Below, in pieces: positions 1 to 9,642 of a DNA stretch of 64,000 nucleotides (positions are counted from its first letter, which is position 1; every line of letters starts with the position of its first letter). This DNA is from Butyrivibrio sp. INlla21 (GTDB lineage Bacteria; Bacillota; Clostridia; Lachnospirales; Lachnospiraceae), in NCBI RefSeq assembly GCF_900116875.1, contig NZ_FPCC01000004.1, positions 62,001 through 126,000 of the forward strand, read 5' to 3'. Under the pieces are notes generated by a model, which was not told where the DNA came from, ran no database searches, and saw only the letters and a program-made list of their open reading frames with translations. Both the position numbers and the translations under genes were made by a program.

Positions 1-6
1 CATATT

Positions 7-25
7 CCGCATATGAGTTATGCGG
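7..25 (-). terminator. Possible weak terminator hairpin after cobQ
   Basis: A 6-bp stem (CCGCAT / ATGCGG) with a 7-nt loop lies just downstream of the cobyric acid synthase stop codon on the minus strand. There is no clear U-tract after it, so it may be only a 3' stabilising hairpin. The window edge hides what follows. Confidence 0.3.
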
Positions 26-41
26 TCAATCTATGATAATC

Positions 42-1508
42 TCAAACCTTTGCTTTTGACAAGCACGAATAAATATAATCCATATCCATGTGCGCTCTCA
101 AAGTACTTTCAAGGATATCATACTGACTTTCCTTAAACTGTGCATATGAAAGACCGGAACTTACATTTTTGCCAAAATAAGCTGTGATAGCTGCTGCAAT
201 ACCGCCCTCGTCAAAGAGGCCGTGAACATAGCTTCCGTAGACATTTCCGCCATCACTGAGTATCACATCGCCGTAGACATTATCGCTCTCTCCTGTGGTG
301 ATGCCCATGTGTATCTCATAGCCTCTGTATTCCTTATCTTTTATGCTCTCGAAAATACCCTTGGGAAAAGTGGTTGTGCCTGACACCTGTTTTCTTATCT
401 TGTCATCACCTATCTCAGTTTCAATATCAAGAAGTCCGAGACCTGTGATCTCATTAACCGTGGATTCTATATTTGCGGCGTCACATATCTTCTTTCCGAG
501 CATCTGAAATCCGCCGCAAATTCCAAACACCGGCTTATCGAGCACAAAACGCTTTATCTTAGCTTCCAAGCCGCTCTCGCGAAGCCATTTCATATCCATA
601 ATGGTATTCTTGCTTCCGGGAAGGATTATCATATCGGGATCGTCAAGCTCATAGACGCTGTCAACGTATCTGACATTAACTCCTTCCTGCATATCAAAAG
701 CTCCGAGATCTGTAAAATTGGAGATTCTGGGATATCTTATAACAGCTATATCAAGTCCGTTTGCAGATCCGAATTTCTTATTTTCAAATTTCTCGGTAAG
801 TGAATCTTCATCATCAACTTTGATATTCATATACGGAACAACACCTGCTGTTCTGATGCCTGTTTTTTCCGTGATCATATCAATACCGGAATCAAGAAGC
901 GTAACGTCTCCCCTGAACTTATTGATGACAAAGCCCTTTATCCTTGCTTTCTCTTTTTCCTCAAGAAGCATGGTCGTTCCGTAGAGCTGAGCAAAGACAC
1001 CGCCTCTGTCTATATCTCCGACAAGTAAGACCGGAGCATCGACAAGCTCCGCCATCCCCATATTAACGATATCGTTGTCTTTAAGATTAATCTCCGCAGG
1101 ACTTCCGGCGCCCTCGATAACTATGATATCAACCTGTTTTGCAAGAGTTTTAAAAGCCTTCTTTATATCGGGCAAAAGTTTTTTCTTATAATCAAAGTAC
1201 TCTCTTGCGGTCATGTTTCCTATGACCTCACCGTTTACAATGACCTGCGAACCCACATCACTTGTAGGTTTTAAAAGAATCGGATTCATGCACACAAGGG
1301 GTTCGATTCCCGCGCATTCGGCCTGCATCACCTGGGCTCTACCCATTTCAAGGCCTTCTTTGGTAATAAATGAATTAAGAGCCATATTCTGCGACTTAAA
1401 AGGCGCACAGGAATAGCCGTCCTTCTTAAATATCCTGAGAAGGCCGGCAACTATTAAGCTTTTTCCCGCACCCGACATGGTACCTTGAACCATTATAACT
1501 TTTGCCAT
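42..1508 (-). CDS. cobQ: Cobyric acid synthase (adenosylcobyrate amidating enzyme)
   Basis: The protein is predicted to amidate carboxylate side chains of adenosylcobyrinic acid a,c-diamide in cobalamin biosynthesis, using glutamine and ATP in the cytoplasm. The 488-residue length is normal for CobQ/CbiP. The N-terminal half is a dethiobiotin-synthetase-like ATPase with a P-loop-like GTMSGAGKS at residues 9-17. The C-terminal half is a class I glutamine amidotransferase with [10 protein letters not shown] (nucleophilic Cys near residue 331) and YVHGLFD (His near 428). The ATG is preceded by GGAG at good spacing. No cobalamin riboswitch or other cob gene is seen on the right, so the rest of the pathway, if clustered, must lie to the left. 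mscL is 58 bp upstream, with a terminator between. Confidence 0.95.
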   Translation of the reverse strand: MAKVIMVQGTMSGAGKSLIVAGLLRIFKKDGYSCAPFKSQNMALNSFITKEGLEMGRAQVMQAECAGIEPLVCMNPILLKPTSDVGSQVIVNGEVIGNMTAREYFDYKKKLLPDIKKAFKTLAKQVDIIVIEGAGSPAEINLKDNDIVNMGMAELVDAPVLLVGDIDRGGVFAQLYGTTMLLEEKEKARIKGFVINKFRGDVTLLDSGIDMITEKTGIRTAGVVPYMNIKVDDEDSLTEKFENKKFGSANGLDIAVIRYPRISNFTDLGAFDMQEGVNVRYVDSVYELDDPDMIILPGSKNTIMDMKWLRESGLEAKIKRFVLDKPVFGICGGFQMLGKKICDAANIESTVNEITGLGLLDIETEIGDDKIRKQVSGTTTFPKGIFESIKDKEYRGYEIHMGITTGESDNVYGDVILSDGGNVYGSYVHGLFDEGGIAAAITAYFGKNVSSGLSYAQFKESQYDILESTLRAHMDMDYIYSCLSKAKV

Positions 1509-1520
1509 TGTTGCTCCTTA

Positions 1521-1552
1521 AAAAGAAAAGGCAGCACTTTCATGCTGCCTTT
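1521..1552 (-). terminator. Intrinsic terminator after mscL
   Basis: On the minus strand, AAAGGCAGCA and TGCTGCCTTT form a 10-bp stem with a 6-nt loop, followed by a U-rich tail. It lies between the mscL stop and the cobQ start and its 3' end abuts the cobQ ribosome binding site, so cobQ probably depends on read-through or a promoter that I cannot see. Confidence 0.8.
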
Positions 1553-1566
1553 CTATATAGTCCATA

Positions 1567-2055
1567 TTACTCTGTAAGCTCTGATGTACAATGAGGACAT
1601 CTTGTAGCGTCGATAGCAATCTCTGATTTGCAGCGAGGGCATATCTTTGTTGTTGCAGGTGCCTCTTCCTGCTCCTTCTTGAACTTATTGGATACGTTGT
1701 TCATGCACTTAACAAGAGCAAAAATAACAAGAGCCATAAGTAAGAAGTCGATAACTACGGTAATAAATGTTCCGTAATTAACGGTTACGGCACCGGCTTC
1801 CTTAGCTGCCTCAAGTGTAGCATATGTTCCACCATCCAGTGTAAAGAACATGTTGTTGAAGTCGATTCCACCTGTGATAATACTGATAAAAGGCATAATG
1901 ATGTCGTCAACCAGTGATGAAATGATCTTCTGGAAAGCGCCACCGATGATAACACCGACTGCCATATCCAGAACATTGCCGCGCATGATAAACTCTCTGA
2001 ATTCGGCTGCCAAACCCTTTCCTTTACCTGCTACGTTGCTAATTTTGTCTTTCAT
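1567..2055 (-). CDS. mscL: Large-conductance mechanosensitive channel with C-terminal zinc ribbon
   Basis: This is a pentameric inner-membrane channel that opens under membrane tension and releases solutes during hypo-osmotic shock. From the chosen ATG (residue 1 MKDKIS) the protein has about 162 residues. The conserved N-terminal helix and TM1 (FREFIMRGNVLDMAVGVIIG) are followed by a periplasmic loop and TM2 (VVIDFLLMALVIFALVK). E. coli MscL has 136 residues; the excess here is a tail with CPRC and CPHC pairs, a zinc-ribbon knuckle. An upstream in-frame start exists at 2076, but 2055 has an SD (GGGAG) nine bases upstream and fits family length. It is expressed from its own extended -10 promoter. 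Confidence 0.93.
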   Translation of the reverse strand: MKDKISNVAGKGKGLAAEFREFIMRGNVLDMAVGVIIGGAFQKIISSLVDDIIMPFISIITGGIDFNNMFFTLDGGTYATLEAAKEAGAVTVNYGTFITVVIDFLLMALVIFALVKCMNNVSNKFKKEQEEAPATTKICPRCKSEIAIDATRCPHCTSELTE

Positions 2056-2105
2056 ACCTTCAATCTCCCATTCCACAATACTTCGCGGTTTCAGTTACAA
2101 ACAAA

Positions 2106-2114
2106 ATTATAGCA
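2106..2114 (-). promoter_or_regulatory. Extended -10 promoter of mscL
   Basis: On the minus strand TGC is followed directly by TATAAT (TATAAT occupies 2106-2111), a textbook TGN-extended -10. No good -35 is found at 16-18 bp. It sits about 50 bp upstream of the mscL start. The same intergenic space holds the ATTTTAGCTAAAAT palindrome (2156-2169), which may be a weak end signal for the large operon to the right. Confidence 0.6.
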
Positions 2115-2172
2115 CATCTCAGTTAAAATAAAAGAGTTGTAAATACAATTTAGCCCATTTTAGCTAAAATAA

Positions 2173-4446
2173 TCAACCATTCTCGCTGACATAGATCTGA
2201 ACTCTGCTTTGTATTATCTTGGCGACTTCTTCGGCACTCTTTTGACCCGCGAAGTAAGCCGCAGCTTCTTCCAGGATTATTGTTCCAATTTCCCCATCAT
2301 AGATCGTCGTTCTGTCCACAGATAATATATAATCGGTAAGCTCATCAATTTCCTCCTGTGTAAGAGGTTTGATCTCTGTCGTCACATCGCCGACAGTCCA
2401 AGTCAATTTTTCACCGGTATAATCATCATATGGCTGTTCAAGCATACTTTTGGCATCTGCTTCAAATCCTGCCTTTGTTGAAGGGAATGAAAAATATTTA
2501 TTGTTTTGGAATTCATCATCAAGTAGTATTTTCAAAAACTCCCATGCAGCATCGGGATATGGTGATTTTGCACTGATAGCGATCCTTGAAGCGGGATAGA
2601 TAAGAGACTCATTCTGTCCTTCATCATTGGGAAAACCAATGAATGCAATATCTTCACCAAAAATCGCCTGTTTATGTGCCCTAAAATAATCAAATCCGGA
2701 AATAGTAAGAGGTTCGAACAAAGCTACATCCGGTCTGAACCACTTTTCAGATTCACTGTCATACTTCTGATAATTTAATTCCTTCGGGAATCTGTTTGCA
2801 AACTCAAGAAGTTCAATAAAATTATCGGAATCAAAATTACATTTCTTATTTTCAAGGTCAATATAATTAGTCGTAGCACAAGTAATTCCAAGTCCCAGAA
2901 TATCTTCCGGAGTGGCAAAACCGAATGCGATCTCATAAGAAGTATTCTTAGCCTTGATCAGATCGTCGCAGTCTTTTAAAGTCAAAACATCTTTTCCGTC
3001 TGTAAATTTCTTCTTTGTAACGACGGTTCCCACCGTGAAATCAGGAATAAGAGCATACATCTTATCTCCGGTTGTCATTGCCTTAAGAACATTGGGAAGA
3101 AGCTCAATCTTATCTTTATCTTTTTCATAATAAGGCTTTAGATCGACGAAAAGTCCTTTATCACTGTATTTTTCGATCGGCTGTGTGCCAAATGCCATAA
3201 TGTCGGGAATATTACCGGAAACTATATCCTTATCCAGCTTCTGCATTCCGACGCTCCAGTCTTCATCGGTCATCTCTACGTACTCTACGAGATTGATCTT
3301 ATATTCATCATTTTCTTGATTGAATTTGGTCACTGCACTACTGATCGTATTATCAACCGCAGTGCTTGCAAGTGTAAGTATTTTCTTTTCTTTGACCTGA
3401 TCCGCAGGAACCTTGGTAAGTCGCTTGATCGAAACACCGCCGGCACTATCGGGGATGGCTGCAATAAATTCATCATAGCTAAGTGCACATACCGCATCAA
3501 GAGCATTTTTAATTCCCAGATCTGAATCCAAATAATCCAAAAGCTTAACGGTTTTGTTAGGCTCACGGTCATAACATGATATTGCATCCTCTGAACTTAA
3601 ATAAAAATCATGTCCCGCTCCCGCAAATAACAATGTTCCGGGTTCAACGCCCGGTAATTCGGCAGTATCATTGGGAGATAGTTCTCCTTTCTCGATATCA
3701 TAAATCTGAACATAGAATTTATTATCTACCTGAGAACAAACAAAAGCGCAATCTGTCGCAGATTTAAGAAGCTGAGAATAATCACTTAAATATTCAACTC
3801 CCGGCTTTCCGATCTCTATTACGTTCTTAAATCCCTCATCAAAAGAAAAGGTCTCAAGACCTCTGTCGGATATAGCCAAAATGGTTCCGTTCTCCAATTC
3901 GATCAAGGAATTTACAAAAAAGGAATCATCCTCTTCCAGCATTTTAGAACAATCATATGTCTGAGTTATGTTTCCTTTATTGTCAAAGCTGACGATCGAT
4001 TGCTTTGCAGTATCATTTTCATTTTGCTTCTGATAATAGCAAGCCACACCGCTACCGTCAGAAATAAAACTTTCATATTTATAGAAATCGGCATTTTCGG
4101 TAGGAAGCGTAAAGCTCGTGAGATTACCGCCGTCAGTATCAAAAGATACATATTTATAACTTGAATGTCCGGATATTATCGAACAATAAATCCTGTCACC
4201 AATGTATGATATATTAGATACAAAATCTTCCGGACTAAGCTCAAGACCTTCAACAACAAGGTCTTCACTCTTAAATACATAGTCTTTCTTCTGAGTGCTT
4301 GCCTCTTGAAGAATGTTTTCATCCTTGGAATCCTTGGAATCGGAAGAGCCCTTAGCTGCTCCTCCTTTTCCACAGCCTGTAAGAACAGACATTATCATTG
4401 TCGCTGTAATAATAAGGCTTATGCCTCTTTTAAAAATCCCCTTCAT
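2173..4446 (-). CDS. Lipoprotein: propeller-like domain fused to ABC solute-binding domain (paralog 1)
   Basis: This is a predicted surface lipoprotein of about 757 residues. The lipobox SVLTGCG gives a lipidated Cys near residue 25. Residues of about 45-345 are rich in short beta strands with Asp/Gly turns and repeated phrases such as GTILAIS and GHDFYLS, resembling a beta-propeller or YVTN-like fold. From about residue 350 it reads as an extracellular solute-binding protein (KKILTLAS, SGNIPDIMAF, PYPDAAWEFLK) and ends GQKSAEEVAKIIQSR. The ORF opens at 4512 with TTG, but the signal peptide begins at the internal ATG at 4446, matching the starts of its two paralogs. It is last in the operon and lacks the acidic low-complexity insert of paralogs 2 and 3. 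The ligand is unknown. Confidence 0.8.
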   Translation of the reverse strand: MKGIFKRGISLIITATMIMSVLTGCGKGGAAKGSSDSKDSKDENILQEASTQKKDYVFKSEDLVVEGLELSPEDFVSNISYIGDRIYCSIISGHSSYKYVSFDTDGGNLTSFTLPTENADFYKYESFISDGSGVACYYQKQNENDTAKQSIVSFDNKGNITQTYDCSKMLEEDDSFFVNSLIELENGTILAISDRGLETFSFDEGFKNVIEIGKPGVEYLSDYSQLLKSATDCAFVCSQVDNKFYVQIYDIEKGELSPNDTAELPGVEPGTLLFAGAGHDFYLSSEDAISCYDREPNKTVKLLDYLDSDLGIKNALDAVCALSYDEFIAAIPDSAGGVSIKRLTKVPADQVKEKKILTLASTAVDNTISSAVTKFNQENDEYKINLVEYVEMTDEDWSVGMQKLDKDIVSGNIPDIMAFGTQPIEKYSDKGLFVDLKPYYEKDKDKIELLPNVLKAMTTGDKMYALIPDFTVGTVVTKKKFTDGKDVLTLKDCDDLIKAKNTSYEIAFGFATPEDILGLGITCATTNYIDLENKKCNFDSDNFIELLEFANRFPKELNYQKYDSESEKWFRPDVALFEPLTISGFDYFRAHKQAIFGEDIAFIGFPNDEGQNESLIYPASRIAISAKSPYPDAAWEFLKILLDDEFQNNKYFSFPSTKAGFEADAKSMLEQPYDDYTGEKLTWTVGDVTTEIKPLTQEEIDELTDYILSVDRTTIYDGEIGTIILEEAAAYFAGQKSAEEVAKIIQSRVQIYVSENG

Positions 4447-4508
4447 ATTGATTGTTGTTTTCTCTCTTTCTTTTATAAACATTTTTTTATCGGCAATCGG
4501 TTCCCCTA

Positions 4509-6941
4509 TCAATTGCTTTCATTTACATATATTGAAGCTCTGTTCTGAATAATCTTTGCAACTTCATCAGCGCTCTTTTGACCGCTAAAGAAAGCCGCAG
4601 CTTCTTCCGTAACTATCTTCTTTATCTCGGGATCATTGCCATCAACCTTATCTACCGAAAGAATAAAGTCGGTAAGGTAATCAACTTCTTCCTGTTTGAG
4701 AGGTGTGATCTTAACATCCGTACCGCCTATAGGATAAGAATCAGTGTAGTATTCTTTCTCTCCGCTTTCATTTATAGTATAAGGATTATCCATAGAGTTA
4801 TCCGCAACAAATTTTAGTCCGCTTTCCGTAACAGGAAAACCGTATTCATAATTTCTTTTTGCATAGAAATCATCATACCAAAATCTCTTGAGGAAATCCC
4901 ATGCCACTTCAGGACACTCACACTGGGCACTGATCGCATATCTCCAATTGGGAATGATAACCGATTCATTAACGCCTTCATCATTGGGACAACCGATATA
5001 TGAAATCTCATCTCCTAAAATAGCACGTTTAAGCGTTCTGTAATCGGTGTATCCGTAAAGCTGTTTATACATGAACAGCGACTGTCCGCTTCCGTAATTG
5101 CTATATGAATCCTCCCCAAGTTTTTCATAATCTATTTCCGCAGGGAACTTAGCCGCAAATTCAAGAAGCTTCTTGAATTCATCACTGTCAAAAGCACATT
5201 TCTTATTATCTACATCAACAAACTTATCACCCGCATAGAATATTCCGTATTCAAGTGCGGTGTTCTGATCCATCGGTCCGAAAGCAAGATCGTACTTATT
5301 ACCCGTCTGAGAAATAATGTCATCGCAGTCTTTGTATGATAAAGTCTTCTTGTCGCCGGTATTTTTCTGACCTGCGAGAACTGTTCCTATAAGGAACTCA
5401 TTAAACATCGAATATAACTTACCGTCATCGGTCATCATTGCCTTTTCCATGTTAGGAAGGAACTTTATCCCCTTAAGGTCTTCGTCCTTGTCAAACAAAG
5501 GTTTTAGATCATAGAAAAGACCTTTATTCTGATATTTTTTGTATGGCTGTTCATCAAAGAACACCATGATATCGGGAACATTTCCCGATACGATATCCAT
5601 ATCAAATTTCTGGATAGCTTCATCGTGCGAACCGTCAACAGTGTTTTCACCGTTTGAATAATCAACGATTTTTATCTGGTATTCATCATTGGTACGATTA
5701 AACTTAATGGCTTCCTGACTTACTCTCCAGTCAATAGCGATACCTCCCAAGGTAATTATCTTTTTATCTTTTACATGATCAGCAGGAACCTTGGATAGTC
5801 TAACCAGACTGTATTTATAATCAAATCCCGGAATGGCTCCAACAATCTCACCGTCACCGACAGCTGTCATTGTAGAAATACCGGAATCAAGCTCTATCGC
5901 TGAGTCTATATAATTGATAAGCTTAACTGCTTCTTTCTTTTCGGCGCTATAACCGTAAATCGCTTCGCCTGTCGAAATATAAAGGTCATAGCCTGCTCCT
6001 CCGAAGAAAGAAATACCGAAATCCGTTACTTCATTCAATTCTTCGAGAGGCTCCGAAAGCTCTCCTTTGGCGGGATCAAACTTAAACACGTTGTCTGTAC
6101 CGCCGAAATCATATGCATAGATCTGATTGTCTTTTCCGTCATATATCCTAAAATAACTTTCTTTATAAGGGCTGTCGGATTTCTGAGTATCAATAACGGT
6201 CTTTAAGCCTCCGTCAAAAGAAACCTCCTGAATTCCTTCTGTATCGGCAACATATAGCTTACCGTCACCGGAAATTGCAAGATTAAAAACATTGAAATTA
6301 TATCCGCCGGCAGACTCATCGGGACAAGCGAAACTGTTTACAACCTTTCCCGAAGCATCATACTGCTCTATAAAAAGATCCTTGTTTTCAACCGAAAACT
6401 TATCCGATGCCGTAGGTAGATCCTCATCCGTTGAAGCAGAAGATTCAGATGCAGCATCCGCCGAGGAATCTGTTGATGCATCCTCTGATGAGGCTTCCGC
6501 AGCAGAGTCTTTTGACTCATCATCGGATGAAGCATCGCCTCCTTTGGGGGCCTCTCTTAAAGCATAGAAGCCGCCGTCATTATCTATAGTCACGTATGAC
6601 AGTTCCTCATCTTTGTTTATAGAGAAATCGCTGCTTTGGACGTCTGTACCGTCAGGATTAAAAGTGACAACTTTTGCATTACCGTCTTTGTAAGTGGCGA
6701 CCAGCTCAATCTTATCCCCTACAGATTTAAGGCCGCAAATATTCGCCCCTTCAAAGTCTATACCGTCAAGATTAATGTCTTCTGTCTTATAAACATATTC
6801 TTTTGAACCGGAGCTTTCTTTTTGAAGAACGCTCTCTTCGTTTTTCTTTTTGGAATTACCGCAGCCGACAAGTACCGATGCTGCCATAGAAAAGACCATA
6901 GCAAAGCTAAGGCCTCTTTTTAAGATACCTTTTATCTTCAT
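4509..6941 (-). CDS. Lipoprotein: propeller-like domain fused to ABC solute-binding domain (paralog 2)
   Basis: An 810-residue paralog of its neighbours on both sides. It has a signal peptide with lipobox SVLVGCG (Cys near 27), a propeller-like region to about residue 385, and a solute-binding domain from about 389 (DKKIITLGG, SGNVPDIMVF, CPEVAWDFLKRF) to the shared tail GQKSADEVAKIIQNR. Residues of about 132-170 form an insert almost only of Ala, Ser, Asp, Glu and Thr, placed inside the propeller-like half. The ATG is preceded by GAGG. The gene is separated from paralog 3 by 93 bp carrying a strong hairpin, which suggests separate tuning of its mRNA level. Role inferred: capture of an extracellular ligand for the permeases of the same operon. 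Confidence 0.82.
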   Translation of the reverse strand: MKIKGILKRGLSFAMVFSMAASVLVGCGNSKKKNEESVLQKESSGSKEYVYKTEDINLDGIDFEGANICGLKSVGDKIELVATYKDGNAKVVTFNPDGTDVQSSDFSINKDEELSYVTIDNDGGFYALREAPKGGDASSDDESKDSAAEASSEDASTDSSADAASESSASTDEDLPTASDKFSVENKDLFIEQYDASGKVVNSFACPDESAGGYNFNVFNLAISGDGKLYVADTEGIQEVSFDGGLKTVIDTQKSDSPYKESYFRIYDGKDNQIYAYDFGGTDNVFKFDPAKGELSEPLEELNEVTDFGISFFGGAGYDLYISTGEAIYGYSAEKKEAVKLINYIDSAIELDSGISTMTAVGDGEIVGAIPGFDYKYSLVRLSKVPADHVKDKKIITLGGIAIDWRVSQEAIKFNRTNDEYQIKIVDYSNGENTVDGSHDEAIQKFDMDIVSGNVPDIMVFFDEQPYKKYQNKGLFYDLKPLFDKDEDLKGIKFLPNMEKAMMTDDGKLYSMFNEFLIGTVLAGQKNTGDKKTLSYKDCDDIISQTGNKYDLAFGPMDQNTALEYGIFYAGDKFVDVDNKKCAFDSDEFKKLLEFAAKFPAEIDYEKLGEDSYSNYGSGQSLFMYKQLYGYTDYRTLKRAILGDEISYIGCPNDEGVNESVIIPNWRYAISAQCECPEVAWDFLKRFWYDDFYAKRNYEYGFPVTESGLKFVADNSMDNPYTINESGEKEYYTDSYPIGGTDVKITPLKQEEVDYLTDFILSVDKVDGNDPEIKKIVTEEAAAFFSGQKSADEVAKIIQNRASIYVNESN

Positions 6942-6983
6942 ATATACACACCTCTTTTCCTCTTACAAACGCATCTATAAATC

Positions 6984-7017
6984 ACAAATGTCATGGGGCG
7001 TCCCCCATGACATTTGT
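6984..7017 (-). terminator. Perfect 15-bp intercistronic hairpin between paralogs 2 and 3
   Basis: ACAAATGTCATGGGG (6984-6998) and its exact complement (7003-7017) flank a 4-nt loop. No U-tract follows on the minus strand, so it looks more like an mRNA processing or stabilising element, or a leaky terminator, than a clean intrinsic terminator. It would leave the upstream SBP transcript with a stable 3' end. Confidence 0.6.
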
Positions 7018-7034
7018 ATTAATATCAGTCGGGA

Positions 7035-9638
7035 TCAGCTATTCTCATTGATGTAAATATTGATTCTACTCTGAATGATCTTAGCCACTTCCTCGGCACT
7101 CTTCTGACCGCTAAAATATGCTTCGGCTTCTTCGGTTATGATATTATGGACATCCGTGTTATAGTCATAGAACTTATCTATGGAAAGAACATAATCCGCT
7201 ACGATATCCGCTTCTTCCTGTGTGAGAGGTGAAAGAGTTACTTCTTTACCGTCTATATAATAAATGTCATCTTCATACTCTTTCTTACCGTCAACCATTT
7301 TGTAAGGTCTATCCAATGATTTTTTCTTGGCCTCTTCAAAAGCTGACTTAGTTACAGGGAAGAAATATTCTATGTTATTCTGGTACTCATCCGTAAAGAA
7401 TGATTTTACGAAATCCCAGGCAATTTCAGGATACTTAGTCTGCGCACTGATCGCATACATTCCTGTAGGATAAATAGCTGCCTCGTTAACTCCTTCATCG
7501 TTGGGAAGTCCCACTAATGCTATATCATCTCCGAAGATTACCTGCTTATATCTCTTATAATCTCCGAAATGTGAAAAATCGGCAAATGCGAAAAGAGCCT
7601 GGTTGGTTTTATAGTAGCCCTCATATTCATCGTATTTTTCATAATCAATTTCGTTAGGGAAGTTATTTGCAAACTCAAGGAGCTTTATAAATCCATCCGA
7701 TTCAAATGAACACTTCTTATTGGGAGTATCCATATACTTATCACCGGCAAAGATAATGCCCATTCCAAGGGCAGTCTTCTTATCGGTAAGGCCATATGCG
7801 GTTTGATAAGTTACATTATTCTGCTTCATGATATCTTCGCAGTCCTGAAATGTAAGGCTGTTCTTTCCCTCAGCGAATCTGGCTCTGGTTATCATAGTTC
7901 CTACCATAAATTCGGGAATAACCGTATACATCTTATCTCCGGTAGTCATTGCCTTAAGGATATTGGGAAGAATCTCAATTCCTTTTAGATCTTCATCCTT
8001 ATCAAATAAAGGCTTAAGATCCATGAACACACCTTTATTACGATACTTTTCAATAGGCAGATCCGCAGAAAGAGCAATTATATCAGGTACATTTCCCGAT
8101 ACGATATCCATATCAAACTGTTGATATCCGGCATTCCAATTTTCATCACTATTGAACTTGGAATAATCAACAAGCTTAATCTTATACTCATCGCTTGCCT
8201 GATTGAACTTAACCGCCTTCTCTCTGAACTTGTAATCAATATATACGCCGCCGATCGTGATCACTTTTTTATCTTTAACCTGATCTGCGGGAATCTTGGT
8301 AAGTCTTACAAGCTTATAATCGTCTTCAAATCCGGGTATAACAGATATGAATTCTTTATCGCTTATAGCGTAAGCTGCAGGAATAGTGTAATCGGTTTCA
8401 ATATCGGAGTCGATGTAATCCATAAGCTTAACAATCTCATTTTTGCTTGCGTCATATCCGCAAAAAGCATTCTCGGTTGCCAGATAGATATCGTATCCGT
8501 TTCCGCCAAAAAGATTTGATGCATAACCATAATCTTTGGTAAAGCCTTCAATAGGATCTGAAAATTCACCGTTTTCCGGATCAAACTTTCGAATATTGAC
8601 GCCGGTATCTCCATAATTCTGGGCATAAATCTGGCCGTTAGCTCCTTTATAAAGAGCATATGAATCCATATAAGGATCGTTGCCGTTATCGACAGACACA
8701 AGCGACTTAAATTCTCCTCCGTCTGAATATGTCTCAATACCCTTGGTTGATGAAATAAGGAGCTTTCCGTCATCCAATACGAGCAAAGATCTTACGTTGA
8801 AATATCCGTCATCGCCACCCTTTGAAGTTATATCAACTTTATCAAGTACATTTCCTTTGTTATCAAACTTAACAAGGAACATCTGCTCTTCTCCGCCTTC
8901 GTAGAAGCCCATTCCTTCTTCATGAACCTCGGAGCCATCCTCAGAAGAGCCTGCAGATGAAGCCTCATCTGACGCATCTTCCTTAGATGTATCTTTGGCT
9001 GCATCGTCCTTTGATGAATCTTTGGCAGCATTGTCCTTATCCTTGGAAGAAGCTTCTGATGCTGCGTCCGCAGGAGCCTTCTTGGAATCTGTCTTTTCAT
9101 CCTCTTTAGATGCATCCTTGGCAGCTGCATCATCTTTTGAAGCATCCTTGGAACTTTCTTCGGCTGCCTCATCAACGGATGCCTCAGATGAAGCCTCACC
9201 GCCCTCTAAAGTCTGAGGCTGTCCTTCCTCCTCATCATATGATGAGATTGAAAGACATGCATAAAAGCTTCCATCGGGAAGAAATGCAAAACTTGAATAA
9301 TACTCACCTTTATTGGTCGGAATATCAATAAACTCCACATTGCTTCCGTCAGTATTAAAGGTAATGATCTGAGTGTTGTTTTCATCATAGTTTCCGGTAG
9401 CAATATATACCTTGTCACCGATAACATCAATTCCGGTAGGATATCCATTGATCTTTTTATCGCCGATATCGATATCCTCAACCTTATAAACATAATCCTT
9501 AGAACCGTTAACGGCCTCATTCAGGATACTGTCATCGTTTTTCTTCTTTCCTTTTCCGCAGCCTGTAACAGCTGCTACAGTCATTACGGTAATAAGAGCT
9601 ACCGTAACAGACTTTTTCAAGATCCCCTTCATTTTCAT
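7035..9638 (-). CDS. Lipoprotein: propeller-like domain fused to ABC solute-binding domain (paralog 3)
   Basis: An 867-residue paralog, first of the three in transcription order. It has a signal peptide with lipobox AAVTGCG (Cys near 27), a propeller-like half, and a solute-binding half from about residue 454 (DKKVITIGG, SGNVPDIIAL, YPEIAWDFVKSFF) to the tail GQKSAEEVAKIIQSR. Between about 141 and 241 it carries a 100-residue block made of Ser, Ala, Asp, Lys and Glu in near-repeats such as SSKDDAAKD; this block accounts for its extra length. The start ATG at 9638 has GAGGA eight bases upstream and begins 4 bp after the MacB-like gene ends. The substrate cannot be assigned. Confidence 0.82.
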   Translation of the reverse strand: MKMKGILKKSVTVALITVMTVAAVTGCGKGKKKNDDSILNEAVNGSKDYVYKVEDIDIGDKKINGYPTGIDVIGDKVYIATGNYDENNTQIITFNTDGSNVEFIDIPTNKGEYYSSFAFLPDGSFYACLSISSYDEEEGQPQTLEGGEASSEASVDEAAEESSKDASKDDAAAKDASKEDEKTDSKKAPADAASEASSKDKDNAAKDSSKDDAAKDTSKEDASDEASSAGSSEDGSEVHEEGMGFYEGGEEQMFLVKFDNKGNVLDKVDITSKGGDDGYFNVRSLLVLDDGKLLISSTKGIETYSDGGEFKSLVSVDNGNDPYMDSYALYKGANGQIYAQNYGDTGVNIRKFDPENGEFSDPIEGFTKDYGYASNLFGGNGYDIYLATENAFCGYDASKNEIVKLMDYIDSDIETDYTIPAAYAISDKEFISVIPGFEDDYKLVRLTKIPADQVKDKKVITIGGVYIDYKFREKAVKFNQASDEYKIKLVDYSKFNSDENWNAGYQQFDMDIVSGNVPDIIALSADLPIEKYRNKGVFMDLKPLFDKDEDLKGIEILPNILKAMTTGDKMYTVIPEFMVGTMITRARFAEGKNSLTFQDCEDIMKQNNVTYQTAYGLTDKKTALGMGIIFAGDKYMDTPNKKCSFESDGFIKLLEFANNFPNEIDYEKYDEYEGYYKTNQALFAFADFSHFGDYKRYKQVIFGDDIALVGLPNDEGVNEAAIYPTGMYAISAQTKYPEIAWDFVKSFFTDEYQNNIEYFFPVTKSAFEEAKKKSLDRPYKMVDGKKEYEDDIYYIDGKEVTLSPLTQEEADIVADYVLSIDKFYDYNTDVHNIITEEAEAYFSGQKSAEEVAKIIQSRINIYINENS

Positions 9639-9642
9639 AATC

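Noticed and set aside
1509..2172. A cobalamin riboswitch ahead of cobQ
   Set aside because: The interval holds only a terminator and mscL; no B12-box-like sequence is seen.
6292..6567. Plus-strand open frame rich in Ser, Asp, Glu and Ala inside paralog 2
   Set aside because: It is the complement of the low-complexity insert of the lipoprotein gene, without a ribosome binding site or promoter.
8995..9216. Plus-strand Ala/Ser/Glu-rich frames opposite paralog 3
   Set aside because: They only mirror the repeat-like insert on the other strand; near-repeats keep several frames open.
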